From positions 1-27,803 of the IMG/VR virus record IMGVR_UViG_3300024490_000007: a stretch of 27,803 nucleotides of DNA; one strand, written 5' to 3'. The position numbers and the translations under genes were made by a program. The stretch comes from a virus. Positions 7,671-16,581 of the stretch are shown here, piece by piece. Each line of letters begins with the position of its first letter. Position 1 is the first letter of the stretch. The notes under the pieces are model-generated. The model was given only the letters and a program-made list of their open reading frames with translations. It was not told the origin of the DNA and searched no databases.

Positions 7671-9071
7671 ATGGCAAACTGGACTGATTCCTCTCTCTCG
7701 TTCGCCATCCAGTCGGACCTCGTGACGCCGACTACGCCTGACGCCAACTTTGGCGGCAACGTGTTGGCGGCCAACAACTTCCGGCCGCTGCTGTGCGACA
7801 CGCCCAAGGTGACCTTCAATACCGAGGTCAGCGAGCTTGATCTGCTGACCGGCCAAGTGGGCGCGGCGCCGGAAAAGATCGTGGGTCGTCGGTCGGGCAC
7901 GGTGTCGTTTGTGGTTCCGCTGCAGGCGTTCAAGACCGGCTACGACCCGACCGCGGAGGATCCGGGCGAGGCCCCGGTCAGCGGCGCGGAGGTCATCCCG
8001 CCGTGGCTCGTGCTCGTCGCCAACGCCATGGGATGCGACGTCGGCAGCTTGGCCGGCGCCACGCTGGCTGACAAGAACACCAACTTTTGGCGCGGCACGT
8101 TCCTGTCTGTGTCGGACTACGGCGCCGCCGCTGTGGTCGCCGCCGGCACCAACGCCAACAACATCGAGGTGGCGAACGGCGCGCTGCACGCTGGCGGCCA
8201 GCTGATCGCCGCTGCCACGTCGGGCACGGTGGCGCCGGGCATTGGCTGGATCAAGACCAAGAACGCCAACGTCATGACGACCTTTGACCCGATCAAGGCG
8301 CCGCTTGCCAACTTCGACGACGACAACGCCAACATCTACGGCACGGCGTCGGCTTGGGTGACCAACGACCAGCCCGTGGCGCTGACCGCGCTGTGGACTG
8401 GCAACGACACGAAGTTCTGCTATGTCCTGACCGGCCTTGTGTGCGAGGCGTTCAAGCTGACGCTTGAGCCCGGCGCCACCCCGACCGCCGAGTTCACGTT
8501 CCGTTTCTACGACTTCCAGATGGACAAGACGCTCGGCGGCCTGCAGATTCCGGCCAGCTACACCCGCGCGCCGCAGCTCGTCGGCACCAAGACCGGCGCC
8601 GCCTACCTCGACAGCTCGATCAAGTGTGGTCTGGCTGGCCTCACGATGGAGTGGAAGGCGACGATCAACGAGACCATGTGCCACAGCGCTCCGCAGGCTG
8701 TGTCGGCGGTGAGCGTGGTCAAGCCGCGGATCGCGGTCAACTTCACGGCTCCGCACACTGACGGCGATACCGTCTACTCGGACGCGGGCGCCGCGGGCAA
8801 CATCGGCTCGCACGTGTGGCAGTCGTCGCTCGAGCTGGGCACGACCCACAGCCTCGGCGTGTACGTCGGCGCGGCGATTGGCAAGTCGTTTTCGGTGCTG
8901 GTCCCGGCGGCTCGCGTGAGCGCGGCCCCGACTATCGCCGACGCCAACGGCGCGCAGACCTACACCGTTGCACTCGAGGCTGGCAGCTATACCGGCGACA
9001 GCTCGACCAACGGCGCTGAGACCTCGGACAACTGCCCGATCGACAGCATCTTCCGCATCGGCTTGGCCTAG
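7671..9071 (+). CDS. Major tail (tube) protein
   Basis: A protein of 466 residues expected to form the tail tube. The N-terminal region has RRSGTVSFVVPL (about 72-83), a strand pattern common in tail-tube proteins, and the protein is beta-rich throughout with many Gly, Thr, Ala and Asp. It is large for a tube protein, so the C-terminal part may add a surface domain, but I see no clear Ig-like signature. It starts behind AGGAG. Third codon positions are almost entirely G or C, as in the capsid gene, which fits high expression. It lies between the terminator and chaperone genes, the canonical place. Confidence 0.75.
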   Translation: MANWTDSSLSFAIQSDLVTPTTPDANFGGNVLAANNFRPLLCDTPKVTFNTEVSELDLLTGQVGAAPEKIVGRRSGTVSFVVPLQAFKTGYDPTAEDPGEAPVSGAEVIPPWLVLVANAMGCDVGSLAGATLADKNTNFWRGTFLSVSDYGAAAVVAAGTNANNIEVANGALHAGGQLIAAATSGTVAPGIGWIKTKNANVMTTFDPIKAPLANFDDDNANIYGTASAWVTNDQPVALTALWTGNDTKFCYVLTGLVCEAFKLTLEPGATPTAEFTFRFYDFQMDKTLGGLQIPASYTRAPQLVGTKTGAAYLDSSIKCGLAGLTMEWKATINETMCHSAPQAVSAVSVVKPRIAVNFTAPHTDGDTVYSDAGAAGNIGSHVWQSSLELGTTHSLGVYVGAAIGKSFSVLVPAARVSAAPTIADANGAQTYTVALEAGSYTGDSSTNGAETSDNCPIDSIFRIGLA

Positions 9072-9110
9072 GTTGGCCCGGTCGGGGCGCCTGCACCACC
9101 AGGAGCACCC

Positions 9111-9557
9111 ATGGCCATCGTGACTACCAGCACGGCAAAAACCGTGCAGCTTGTCTACAGCGCGGACCCTGCGGTTACGCTGGAGACCAAGGCAGCAACA
9201 CGACGCAAGGCGGCCCAGCTTGCGCGGGTGCGTAAAGCCGTCGGCGACAACGTGGCCGAGCTCGACAAGGCCGAGGCGGCGCCGCTGGATCCGTGCTTTG
9301 TCACGCTTGACGAGGCCAAGTCGGCGGCCGGTGCGACGCTGTTTCGGGTGCGGGCGTTGAGCTGGCTGGAGTACCAAGAGGCCGAAGCCATGGCGCCGGA
9401 AGCGCAGATCATGCGGCACATGGAGCTGGGCCTCGTCGACATCGACGGCGACAGGGAAGCGGCGGCGAAGTTTCGCGCCGACCCGGTGGCATCGCTGGTC
9501 GTGCCGCTCTATCGCGCGATCGTCGACCTCACATGGGGAAACTTGCCGGGGTCGTGA
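9111..9557 (+). CDS. Tail assembly chaperone, short form (lambda G-like)
   Basis: A protein of 148 residues behind AGGAG with six-base spacing. Position between the tube and tape measure genes, and the frameshift site near its end, identify it as the short tail assembly chaperone, which binds the tape measure and recruits tube subunits. It is acidic to neutral and largely helical, with a central segment (LFRVRALSWLEYQEAEAM) and ends in TWGNLPGS. Codons GGA-AAC at 9537-9542 are the slippery codons. Most ribosomes would end at TGA 9555-9557; a minority would shift to the -1 frame. Confidence 0.8.
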   Translation: MAIVTTSTAKTVQLVYSADPAVTLETKAATRRKAAQLARVRKAVGDNVAELDKAEAAPLDPCFVTLDEAKSAAGATLFRVRALSWLEYQEAEAMAPEAQIMRHMELGLVDIDGDREAAAKFRADPVASLVVPLYRAIVDLTWGNLPGS

Positions 9558-9892
9558 TCGACGGCAAGGCCGCGACCTGGGCAACGACACTGCCGCACTT
9601 GCTGAGCATCTGGCGCAAAGAGGGATTCTACCGGCGCGCGGTCTGGCTGTGCCGCTGCGAGCATGGACCTTGCGACGAGGTGCCAGAGACCGAGGACGGA
9701 CCCGCGGAGCTGCCGGGCGGTGCTTGGTCTGTGTGCCCTTACGGCGTCTTGCGCGGCCTGCAGTTTCGGGCGTTGGTGAACCTGCACGAGTGCGCTAAGA
9801 TCAGCCCGTTGGCTGGCTGGCCAGAGGCGTTTCCAGCTTGGCTAACGTGGGGTCTTGCGACGCTGCGGGCGCGACTGGAGGCGGGCAAATGA
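9111..9892 (+). CDS. Tail assembly chaperone, frameshifted long form (G-GT-like)
   Basis: Predicted joined product of 9111-9542 and 9542-9892, 260 residues: 144 in frame 0, then 116 in the -1 frame. The -1 frame segment has no ribosome-binding site before its first ATG (9533), which is itself part of the slippery region, so it is best read as an extension and not as a separate gene. The extension carries conserved-looking Cys and Trp residues (WLCRCEHGPCDE, WLTWGL). By analogy with lambda G/GT, the T-like part would contact tube subunits during tail assembly. Its stop overlaps the tape measure start (ATGA at 9889-9892). Confidence 0.78.
9536..9568 (+). other. Programmed -1 ribosomal frameshift site
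   Basis: The heptamer G GGA AAC at 9536-9542 is in the correct phase: frame 0 reads TGG GGA AAC, and after slippage the tRNAs pair with GGG AAA. It matches X XXY YYZ exactly and differs from the lambda G/T site (G GGA AAG) only in its last base. CTTGCCG at 9542-9548 can pair with CGGCAAG at 9562-9568, a possible hairpin, although it begins closer to the heptamer than is usual for stimulators. Confidence 0.85.
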
Positions 9893-12594
9893 GCACGGTT
9901 GCGGCAAGTCGGGTCGACGTCAAGATTGCGGTCGACGCACAGGGCAACGCGAGCCGCGTGGTCAAGCAGACTCGCGACGAGCTCGACGCCATGGGCAAGT
10001 CGGCGCAAGCGGCAACGGCCAATGCCGGCGGCGGGATGGCCAAGTTCGCAACGCTGGCGCAGCAATCAGCGAGCAAGATCGGCGGCGCCTTTTCGGCAGT
10101 CAACGCGGTGCTCGGCGGTACCAATCCGATTATGCAGAAGCTGGGCCAGTCGTTCACGGCTGCGGGCGCGGTAGCGACCGTCATACCGGGTCCGATCGGT
10201 ATTGCTGCTGCCGCGATGACCGGCCTAGCTGTGGCGACCTACAAGTTTATCGAAGCGGCCAACGAGGCCGAAGCTAAAACCAAGTTTATGCGCGGCGGTG
10301 CTGGCTCGGAAGGCATGGCCGCGCAGCTGGGCATCACGCAGGACGCAGCGATCAAGGTAAGCGCGGCGCTCGAGCAGATGACCGACCAAGGCATCCGGCC
10401 GACGTCGACAGAGCTGCGCGCGGTGCGGGATCGCGCTGTGGCTATGGGCGCCGACGGTAGCAAGGCTGTCGAGCAGTACCTTGCCGCATGGGCCAAGGGA
10501 CCGGACGCGCTTATCGCGGTGCAAGCTGAGATCGGCAACCTCGGCATTAAGAATCTGGGCGAACTTGGCGCATCTATCGGCCTGTCGCGGGAGTCGCTTG
10601 GGCTCGAACGCGACTTGACTGATCAGAAGGTGCAGCAGTCTGAGCTGTTGAAGGAAGCGGCGCAGATTCAAGCATCGATCGCATTGACGGGCAGGCAGAT
10701 CAGCGAGAGCGAACAGCGCGATCTTGACCTAGTGCGGCAGAAGGCGACGGCGCTGGAGATCGAACTTGCGGCCCAACGGCAGCTTGCGCGCGAGCAGCGC
10801 GCGTCAGAGCAGAACAGCACGCTGGCCAAAGGCCGGGCGACGCTGCTCGACATTGCGGCGACCCAAGAAAAGCGCAAGACGGTCGCCGAGGTGATTCGGA
10901 TTCAAGCGATTGATGAGCGACTGGCCGACGTCGCGGCGCGCATCAATACGCTTTACCGCAACCGCAATGCTTTGTCGCAGGAGGACTACGCCATCAAGGC
11001 GCAGGCGCTGCAGATCGAGCAGGCGCAAGCCGAGGCTGCAAAGGCCGCGGTATTCCAGCAAGCGCAAGCCGATCGTGTCGCGCGCCAGCAGGCCGCCGCC
11101 GCGAAGAACAAGGAACGCATTCAAGCCGAGACGGACGCGACCATCAAGCTGGCGCAGGCCGAATCGCAACTGGCGACGCAGCGGGCGAAGGTACCAGGAG
11201 CGGATCCTGATGTGCTCGCGTCCCGCCTCCGAGTCATCGATTTAGAGGAAGCAGCCGCAACGCGGGCGGCCCGGCAACGTGCAAACACCGTGCGCGGTCG
11301 GGAAGCTGAACTGCGCGCTATAGAACTGAACGCCAACAACGAGCGCGAGGCCGCACGCAAGGCAACCGCCGATGCCGAGGTTGAGCGCAGCCGGAAGGTT
11401 GTCGAGCTGAAGCGCGCCGCGTTTGAGGAGGAACTACAGGCCGAGATCGAGACGCAGGCCAAGATCGACGAGCTATCGAAGGCGCAGGCCGCCCGCGAGA
11501 TCGAGCAGTTGCGCAAGCGCGGCGATGTCCACGGCGCAACGATGCTGGAGATCCAGACCGCCGAAGCGCAGGCCGCTGCCAACATCGAAAAGATCAACCG
11601 CGACCTTGCGATCAAGCTGACCGGCATCGACGAACAGTCCGAGCTTGCCGCCAAGGAGCGCTTGCTTGCTGACCAGCAGATTGCGGCAGAACGCCAGAAG
11701 CTGGCCGATGTTACAGCCGCAGCCTTCACCAAAGAGAGCGATGCGATCGTCGCCAGCTTCAAGACCAAGCTATCGACCGTCGACGATGCGATCCAGAATA
11801 CCTTGGGAGCCAGCGCCGATCTCGTGCAGTCTGGCTTTGCGCGAACTGTTGAGGCAAAGCAGAACGCGATCGATGCGTTGAAAGCGTTGCAGGAAAACTC
11901 GGCCAACCTTAACGAGGCCGACCGCGCCGACCTCGATGCACAGGTGAAGGCGCAAGAGAAGATCTACCAAAAGCAGATCAAGGGCCTGCAAGACCAAGCC
12001 AAGCAAGCGCAAGAAACCATCAAGTCTGTGCAATCGTTTGGCAAGGGTATCGCCGGTATCGTCGGCAATGTGCAGAAGGGATCGCAAGCGCTGGCCGCTT
12101 TCCAGAAGGCGGCCGACGCGGGCAACGTCGAGCAGATGGCGACGGCCAACGAAGGGCTGACCAACGCTATCGACGGCACGATTGCAGCCAGTGGCGCGGC
12201 TGCTACCGCATTCATCGAGGACGAGCAGACCAAGGCAGCCATCCTCGCCATCACCGAGACCGCTGCCAGCGTGGCAGCGTTCGCTGGTGGCAACATCCCC
12301 GGTGGCATTGCTCACGCGGCCTCGGCGGCCATCTATGCCGGCGTTGCAGGTGGAGCTATCCCGACCGGCGGCGCTGGCACGGCTGGCACGGCCACGGCTG
12401 GCGCGACCACCGGCGGCGGCGGCGCAGTCACTGGCACAACCGGCGAGGCTGGCGGCGGCGGTGGTGGCGTTACTCAAGTGTTTAATTTCAACAAGGGTTT
12501 TGTGGTCGGCTCTACGCAGGAAGTTGCCAAGGGCATCAGCGGCACGTTGCGCAGCGTGAACGGCACCGGCTACGACCGGCGCAAGGCGGCCTGA
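9889..12594 (+). CDS. Tape measure protein
   Basis: A protein of 901 residues that would set tail length and may pass through the membrane during DNA entry. A hydrophobic stretch lies at about residues 92-118 (VIPGPIGIAAAAMTGLAV). Long charged coiled coils with heptad spacing run from about 235 to 720. A second Ala/Gly-rich hydrophobic region covers about 759-830, then a Gly/Thr/Ala linker near 825-861. Start ATG 9889 is chosen over an in-frame ATG at 9838 because GGAGG at 9878-9882 lies six bases before it and it overlaps the chaperone stop. No peptidoglycan hydrolase motif is seen. Confidence 0.92.
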   Translation: MSTVAASRVDVKIAVDAQGNASRVVKQTRDELDAMGKSAQAATANAGGGMAKFATLAQQSASKIGGAFSAVNAVLGGTNPIMQKLGQSFTAAGAVATVIPGPIGIAAAAMTGLAVATYKFIEAANEAEAKTKFMRGGAGSEGMAAQLGITQDAAIKVSAALEQMTDQGIRPTSTELRAVRDRAVAMGADGSKAVEQYLAAWAKGPDALIAVQAEIGNLGIKNLGELGASIGLSRESLGLERDLTDQKVQQSELLKEAAQIQASIALTGRQISESEQRDLDLVRQKATALEIELAAQRQLAREQRASEQNSTLAKGRATLLDIAATQEKRKTVAEVIRIQAIDERLADVAARINTLYRNRNALSQEDYAIKAQALQIEQAQAEAAKAAVFQQAQADRVARQQAAAAKNKERIQAETDATIKLAQAESQLATQRAKVPGADPDVLASRLRVIDLEEAAATRAARQRANTVRGREAELRAIELNANNEREAARKATADAEVERSRKVVELKRAAFEEELQAEIETQAKIDELSKAQAAREIEQLRKRGDVHGATMLEIQTAEAQAAANIEKINRDLAIKLTGIDEQSELAAKERLLADQQIAAERQKLADVTAAAFTKESDAIVASFKTKLSTVDDAIQNTLGASADLVQSGFARTVEAKQNAIDALKALQENSANLNEADRADLDAQVKAQEKIYQKQIKGLQDQAKQAQETIKSVQSFGKGIAGIVGNVQKGSQALAAFQKAADAGNVEQMATANEGLTNAIDGTIAASGAAATAFIEDEQTKAAILAITETAASVAAFAGGNIPGGIAHAASAAIYAGVAGGAIPTGGAGTAGTATAGATTGGGGAVTGTTGEAGGGGGGVTQVFNFNKGFVVGSTQEVAKGISGTLRSVNGTGYDRRKAA

Positions 12595-13250
12595 TGCTGT
12601 CGATCGAAACAACCGAAGCGTGGGCTTGGACCATCACGGTGCAGATCGGCGCCAACGTCGATACCTACACCAACGCCGAGCGGTCGACGTTCGACACGCT
12701 ACAGGCCTTTGTCGCGTGGGCCAGTGCGGCAGCAAGGCCTTGGGCAGACACGGTGCTTTGGCGGTGGAGCTGGTCTCAGGACGTGGCCACTGGCGGCGCA
12801 AAGGTGACGCTCGGCAGCACCGATGCTGCGACGTTGACGATGTCCGCAGGGGCGACGGCACGGTTGGGCATTGCCTCAGGTGTCGGCACTATCTTTGTCG
12901 GCACGTCGCCGGCCTCGGGAACGTGGGCGCCGGGGCCTGTGGGGGTGCTGGCGGCGGTGTTGGATATGCCGTTTCTTGGCGACGAGGGCGTCACGTCGGC
13001 AACGGGTGCAGTGCGGCCCGGCGTGCCAGGTCTCGCCGGTCGACGGCCGATTGTGTCGGGCACGTGTGACGCGCTGCAGCACGCGCGCTTGATCAGCATC
13101 CTGCGGCTGGCGAGCAACCCGCGGCGCGGCTGGGTGTACCAACGACACACAGCGACATGGATCGATGTCGCGGTCGGGGGCTATACTCGGCAGCCGGTCA
13201 ACAGCCTGTGGTGGCGCGTTGCGCTTGAGGTCGGCGGCGAGGTGCTCTGA
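12594..13250 (+). CDS. Putative distal tail protein A
   Basis: A protein of 218 residues starting on the last base of the tape measure stop. It is beta-rich with many Trp and Gly. A segment near residues 35-85 (phobic helix with AFVAWAS, then WRWSWS, then KVTLGSTDA) has the same order of elements as the next gene, suggesting a shared fold or old duplication. This position after the tape measure usually holds distal tail or minor tail proteins. No specific family is recognised, so the tail role is inferred from context. Confidence 0.55.
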   Translation: MLSIETTEAWAWTITVQIGANVDTYTNAERSTFDTLQAFVAWASAAARPWADTVLWRWSWSQDVATGGAKVTLGSTDAATLTMSAGATARLGIASGVGTIFVGTSPASGTWAPGPVGVLAAVLDMPFLGDEGVTSATGAVRPGVPGLAGRRPIVSGTCDALQHARLISILRLASNPRRGWVYQRHTATWIDVAVGGYTRQPVNSLWWRVALEVGGEVL

Positions 13251-13954
13251 TGGCGGTGCTTGAGGCGTACCTATACAGCGAGAGCGTGACGGACGACACG
13301 TTTCCGTCGCTGTGTGTGGACGACACGATCATTGTCACTGAGGGCGCTACGACCAGCGAAGTCCGCCTGGGCACGCCACAACGGTTCACGGATGCGCTAG
13401 TGATCTGGGCGACCGAGTGCAACAACGCGCTGCCGGGCTTCTACCAGTTCAGCTACAACGCCACGACGCGCCGAGTCACCATCAGCTGCACTAACGCAAT
13501 CAGCTTTACCTTACCGGGCAACGTCCGCAAGGTGCTCGGATTCTCGGCGCAATCCTACGGCCCCGGCGTTAGCTTCACGGCAGAAGGCCCGCCGGCTGCA
13601 ATCGTCGAGCTCGCGGCCTATGAGTGCGCGCCAGCCGACGACGCCGCCAAGGCCGAGCTGCGCAGCTTCCGGCACGCGCGGGCGCTCGGCATTGGTTGGG
13701 GAAACGTGCAGCTGTTCGACATCGGCCTTGTGCTGCGCGCCACTGACGCTGGCGTGATTATGCCGGTACGCGGTTCTGACCTTACCGGGTACTGTCTGAC
13801 AGGGCGGATTCGCGTGGGGCCGAGCTCGCCGGCTTACTCGCCGACGCAGCCGGGCGGATACCTCGACGGCTGGATTGTCAGCACCAGTGGGCTACAAAGC
13901 TGGGGCGACGACGAGAACTTCTACGCGCTGCGGGCGCTTGTGGCGGTGCCCTGA
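13250..13954 (+). CDS. Putative distal tail protein B
   Basis: A protein of 234 residues whose start overlaps the preceding stop by one base. Residues about 45-100 contain ALVIWATECNNALPGFYQFS, then RVTISCTNAISFTL and KVLGFSAQSYG, a beta-rich pattern. The order Trp-Ala helix, aromatic strand, VTI/VTL strand, LG turn parallels the preceding gene. It lies between the tape measure and the large tail hub candidate, so a minor tail or tail-tip role is likely. I do not recognise the family. Confidence 0.55.
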   Translation: MAVLEAYLYSESVTDDTFPSLCVDDTIIVTEGATTSEVRLGTPQRFTDALVIWATECNNALPGFYQFSYNATTRRVTISCTNAISFTLPGNVRKVLGFSAQSYGPGVSFTAEGPPAAIVELAAYECAPADDAAKAELRSFRHARALGIGWGNVQLFDIGLVLRATDAGVIMPVRGSDLTGYCLTGRIRVGPSSPAYSPTQPGGYLDGWIVSTSGLQSWGDDENFYALRALVAVP

Positions 13955-16578
13955 TGCCAGCTTGGGATGCGGTCAAGTACGGCTGGAACGTGGTCTACTG
14001 GGTGACCATTGAGGGCATCCCAATAGTGTTCACGGAGCGCGGTCTGGGCATGACGCTGCCGACAGGCTACGAGGTCGAGGACGCTAGCCTAGTGATCGAC
14101 GATTCAAGCGAGGTTGGCACCGAGGTCGACCGCCGTCGAGGCTTGGGCGCCGGATTGTCACTCGGCTTTCGGCTGCTCGACACCGCGACCGTGCGCGACT
14201 ATGTGCGGCGCCCTGCCAAGTTCGCCGAGCTGACGCAAGACGAGACCGCCGCTACCAACGTTATCCACGTCGATTCGACGGCAGGCTGGAACAACACCGG
14301 CCGCTTCTGGCTCGGCCACGAGCTCATTACCTACACTGGCAAGACCGCAACGACCTTTACCGGCTGCACGCGCGGCGTCGTCGGATTGGCCTACAATCAC
14401 GCGCTCGTCTCGGCTGGCAACTTGGCAACCAGCTCGCCGCGGTGGTGGCGAGGGCGCACTGTCACGCTGTGGGCATCGCCAATCAATCAGGCTGGCGTGC
14501 CAAGCGGCGCGGCGCTGACGCAAGACGCGGTGCAGGTCTGGCGCGGCCGCATCAGCGACGGTCCCAACCGCGGCATGTCGTGGTTCGACTTTCAGGCCGA
14601 CTCGCTTGAGCGCGTGCTAGACCGACCGCTTGCGGCGCAGTTGAGCGGCAAAGTCGTGCCGACTGCCAATGCCTACCTGCCGCCGACGGGGCTGCAGGTT
14701 GAGTACACGATCAAGACCAAGAACAACGTTGGCGCCAACCTGTGGTCGTACAAGATCGAATTCGCGCCGTTCGCCACGCTCACTCCAACGACCTATTATA
14801 GTGGCGACCAGCTACGCAAGCGCATCGCGGACGAGTTTCTGCAAGCGGTCACGCAAGCAGGCGCAGGGGCGCGCATCCTCGGTCTGATCTGGCATCCCGT
14901 GCCGGGGTACAAGACCAAGGTCGGGCAAGTGCAACCGCACTGGGCTGCATGCATTGCGGTGGCCGAAGATGCTGCGGTGTTTTGGCTTCAGCACGACATC
15001 TACTACAACAAGACCAACGCCGGCTTTAGCGCCAACTTGTACGGGCAGCAGCCGACGGTGTTTCCCGGCGGCATGCCAGCGCAGGAGCTGGCTACCGATT
15101 GGGTGAGCGGCGACCACCCGCTGTCGGGGCCGGAGTCTACTGGGTTCGCGGTTACGTCGCTCACCGTGCAGCTCGATAGTGGCCTTGATGCGCTGGTGCC
15201 TACCTCCGGCCTGTTGTACGTCGAACCGAAGGACACCATTAAGCCGTTCGTGTGCCGCTACAAGTCTCGGCAATTTGGGCCGACGGGCATCCGGTTCAGC
15301 AATCTGGTGCTGCCCAGCGGATACGGCCAGCTTGCCGAACCAAAGCAGGAGGAATGCATCGGCGCGCAGGTGCGCATCCTGTTTGCCGACCAAGGGTCAC
15401 CGGCCAAGACCTGCTTGCGGCTGCTCCACGGGTCTGGCACTGGTCTTCGCTCGGCGGTGTATGACACGCTGACGGAGGGCCGCGGCTATGGCATGGACGA
15501 GGATTGGATCGACGCTGACAGCTTCAACGCTACGCTCGGCGCGGGGGCGGCCGGTCAGCTGGAGGTGCGAGTGTCCCCGGCGGGGGCCAGCTTTGCCGAC
15601 ATCTTCGCGGGTCTGCTTGCGCTGTCTCGCTTGGCGGTGGCGTCGCGCACAGTGGACGGTGCGACCAAGCTCGCTTGCGTCCGCACTGATGCGGCTGGCG
15701 GCGAATACTGGCACATTATCCGTGATGTTGACCTACTATCGGTCGGCGCCGACCCGGTGGAGCCTCAATCGCGATTGACGCCGCTAAACCGGATCACGGT
15801 CACGCGCGCAGCCTACGGAATGACCTGGTCGGCTGACGGCATGGTCAGCGGCGGCGAGGAAGCCGAGCAGGATACGTCGATCTTTTCTGACATCCCGTCG
15901 GTGCTTGCGCTGGGCGAGGAAGGACTTGAAGCGACGGTGCCTGCCCTCGACAACGAGCAGCTAACGCAGTACGCATTGCCGCTAGCGCTGGCCACGTTCG
16001 CCGGCGACCAGTCATTGCAAGCGGTCGCGCTATCGGTGCCGCCGTGGGTGTCGGCGCAAGTCGGCGACCTTGTTCGGCTGGAGCTCACGCACCCAAGCCT
16101 GTGGAACTACGAAACGCAATCGCCCGGCTACACCGGCCCCGGCCGCATCGTCGGGCGAACCATCGAGCTGCGCACGTTGCGGGTCAAGCTGACGGTCTTG
16201 ATCAACAGCAGCACCAACACCAAGACGTTGGCGCCGGCGGCTCGCGTGTCGTCGTGGACTGGCCCAGCCAACAACCCGTTGACCATCGATGTTGGCGCGC
16301 AGTACCTGCCGCACTTCACGCAGGCGCTGGTGCAGAACGGCTGGGCGTGGTGCCAACACTATCGGCCCGGCAACGTCGAAAACGTGGCGCAGAAGTTTGC
16401 GATCTCGGCAGTGGCCAAGGTCGGCGCGTTCTGCCGGCTTACCGTCATTGGCGGCAGCTGGGCCGCTGGCACGCTGTCAACGGCTGAGTGGAGCACCATC
16501 ACGGTGCCCAGCACCAACGACAGCAACGACTGGCAGAAAACCTACACCCACGCCGGCGACGGCTCGCTTTGGAGTTGA
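13954..16578 (+). CDS. Large tail tip/hub protein
   Basis: A protein of 874 residues starting on the last base of the preceding stop. At about residues 90-150 it carries a module seen in many phage tail proteins, with VIHVDSTAGW, GHELITYTGKTATTF and GCTRGVVG in order. A later region (about 610-750) with the strands NRITVTRAAYG, QLTQYALPLALATFAGDQS and VGDLVRL resembles the hub part of tail-tip proteins. The C-terminus is rich in Thr, Ser and Trp. Together with its size and place after the tape measure this points to the tail tip or baseplate hub. No lysozyme or peptidase motif is visible. Confidence 0.65.
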   Translation: MPAWDAVKYGWNVVYWVTIEGIPIVFTERGLGMTLPTGYEVEDASLVIDDSSEVGTEVDRRRGLGAGLSLGFRLLDTATVRDYVRRPAKFAELTQDETAATNVIHVDSTAGWNNTGRFWLGHELITYTGKTATTFTGCTRGVVGLAYNHALVSAGNLATSSPRWWRGRTVTLWASPINQAGVPSGAALTQDAVQVWRGRISDGPNRGMSWFDFQADSLERVLDRPLAAQLSGKVVPTANAYLPPTGLQVEYTIKTKNNVGANLWSYKIEFAPFATLTPTTYYSGDQLRKRIADEFLQAVTQAGAGARILGLIWHPVPGYKTKVGQVQPHWAACIAVAEDAAVFWLQHDIYYNKTNAGFSANLYGQQPTVFPGGMPAQELATDWVSGDHPLSGPESTGFAVTSLTVQLDSGLDALVPTSGLLYVEPKDTIKPFVCRYKSRQFGPTGIRFSNLVLPSGYGQLAEPKQEECIGAQVRILFADQGSPAKTCLRLLHGSGTGLRSAVYDTLTEGRGYGMDEDWIDADSFNATLGAGAAGQLEVRVSPAGASFADIFAGLLALSRLAVASRTVDGATKLACVRTDAAGGEYWHIIRDVDLLSVGADPVEPQSRLTPLNRITVTRAAYGMTWSADGMVSGGEEAEQDTSIFSDIPSVLALGEEGLEATVPALDNEQLTQYALPLALATFAGDQSLQAVALSVPPWVSAQVGDLVRLELTHPSLWNYETQSPGYTGPGRIVGRTIELRTLRVKLTVLINSSTNTKTLAPAARVSSWTGPANNPLTIDVGAQYLPHFTQALVQNGWAWCQHYRPGNVENVAQKFAISAVAKVGAFCRLTVIGGSWAAGTLSTAEWSTITVPSTNDSNDWQKTYTHAGDGSLWS

Positions 16579-16581
16579 CCG

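Noticed and set aside
9072-9110. Possible terminator between tail tube and chaperone genes
   Set aside because: The 39-base gap is GC-rich but I could not find a convincing stem; it holds only the AGGAG ribosome site.
7656-9590. 644-residue open frame on the minus strand
   Set aside because: It is antisense to the tail tube and chaperone genes, which have clear ribosome sites and family-like sequence. High GC with third-position bias leaves the opposite frame open; the product is Arg/His-rich low-complexity.
9838-9889. Longer tape measure start at 9838
   Set aside because: GGAGG at 9878-9882 and the ATGA overlap both point to ATG 9889.
9533-9892. Independent gene starting at ATG 9533
   Set aside because: No ribosome-binding site, and the ATG overlaps the slippery heptamer region; better explained as the -1 extension of the chaperone.
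12361-12470. Gly/Ala/Thr repeat-like DNA near the tape measure end
   Set aside because: It encodes a low-complexity linker in frame and has no regular repeat unit; not a CRISPR or separate repeat feature.
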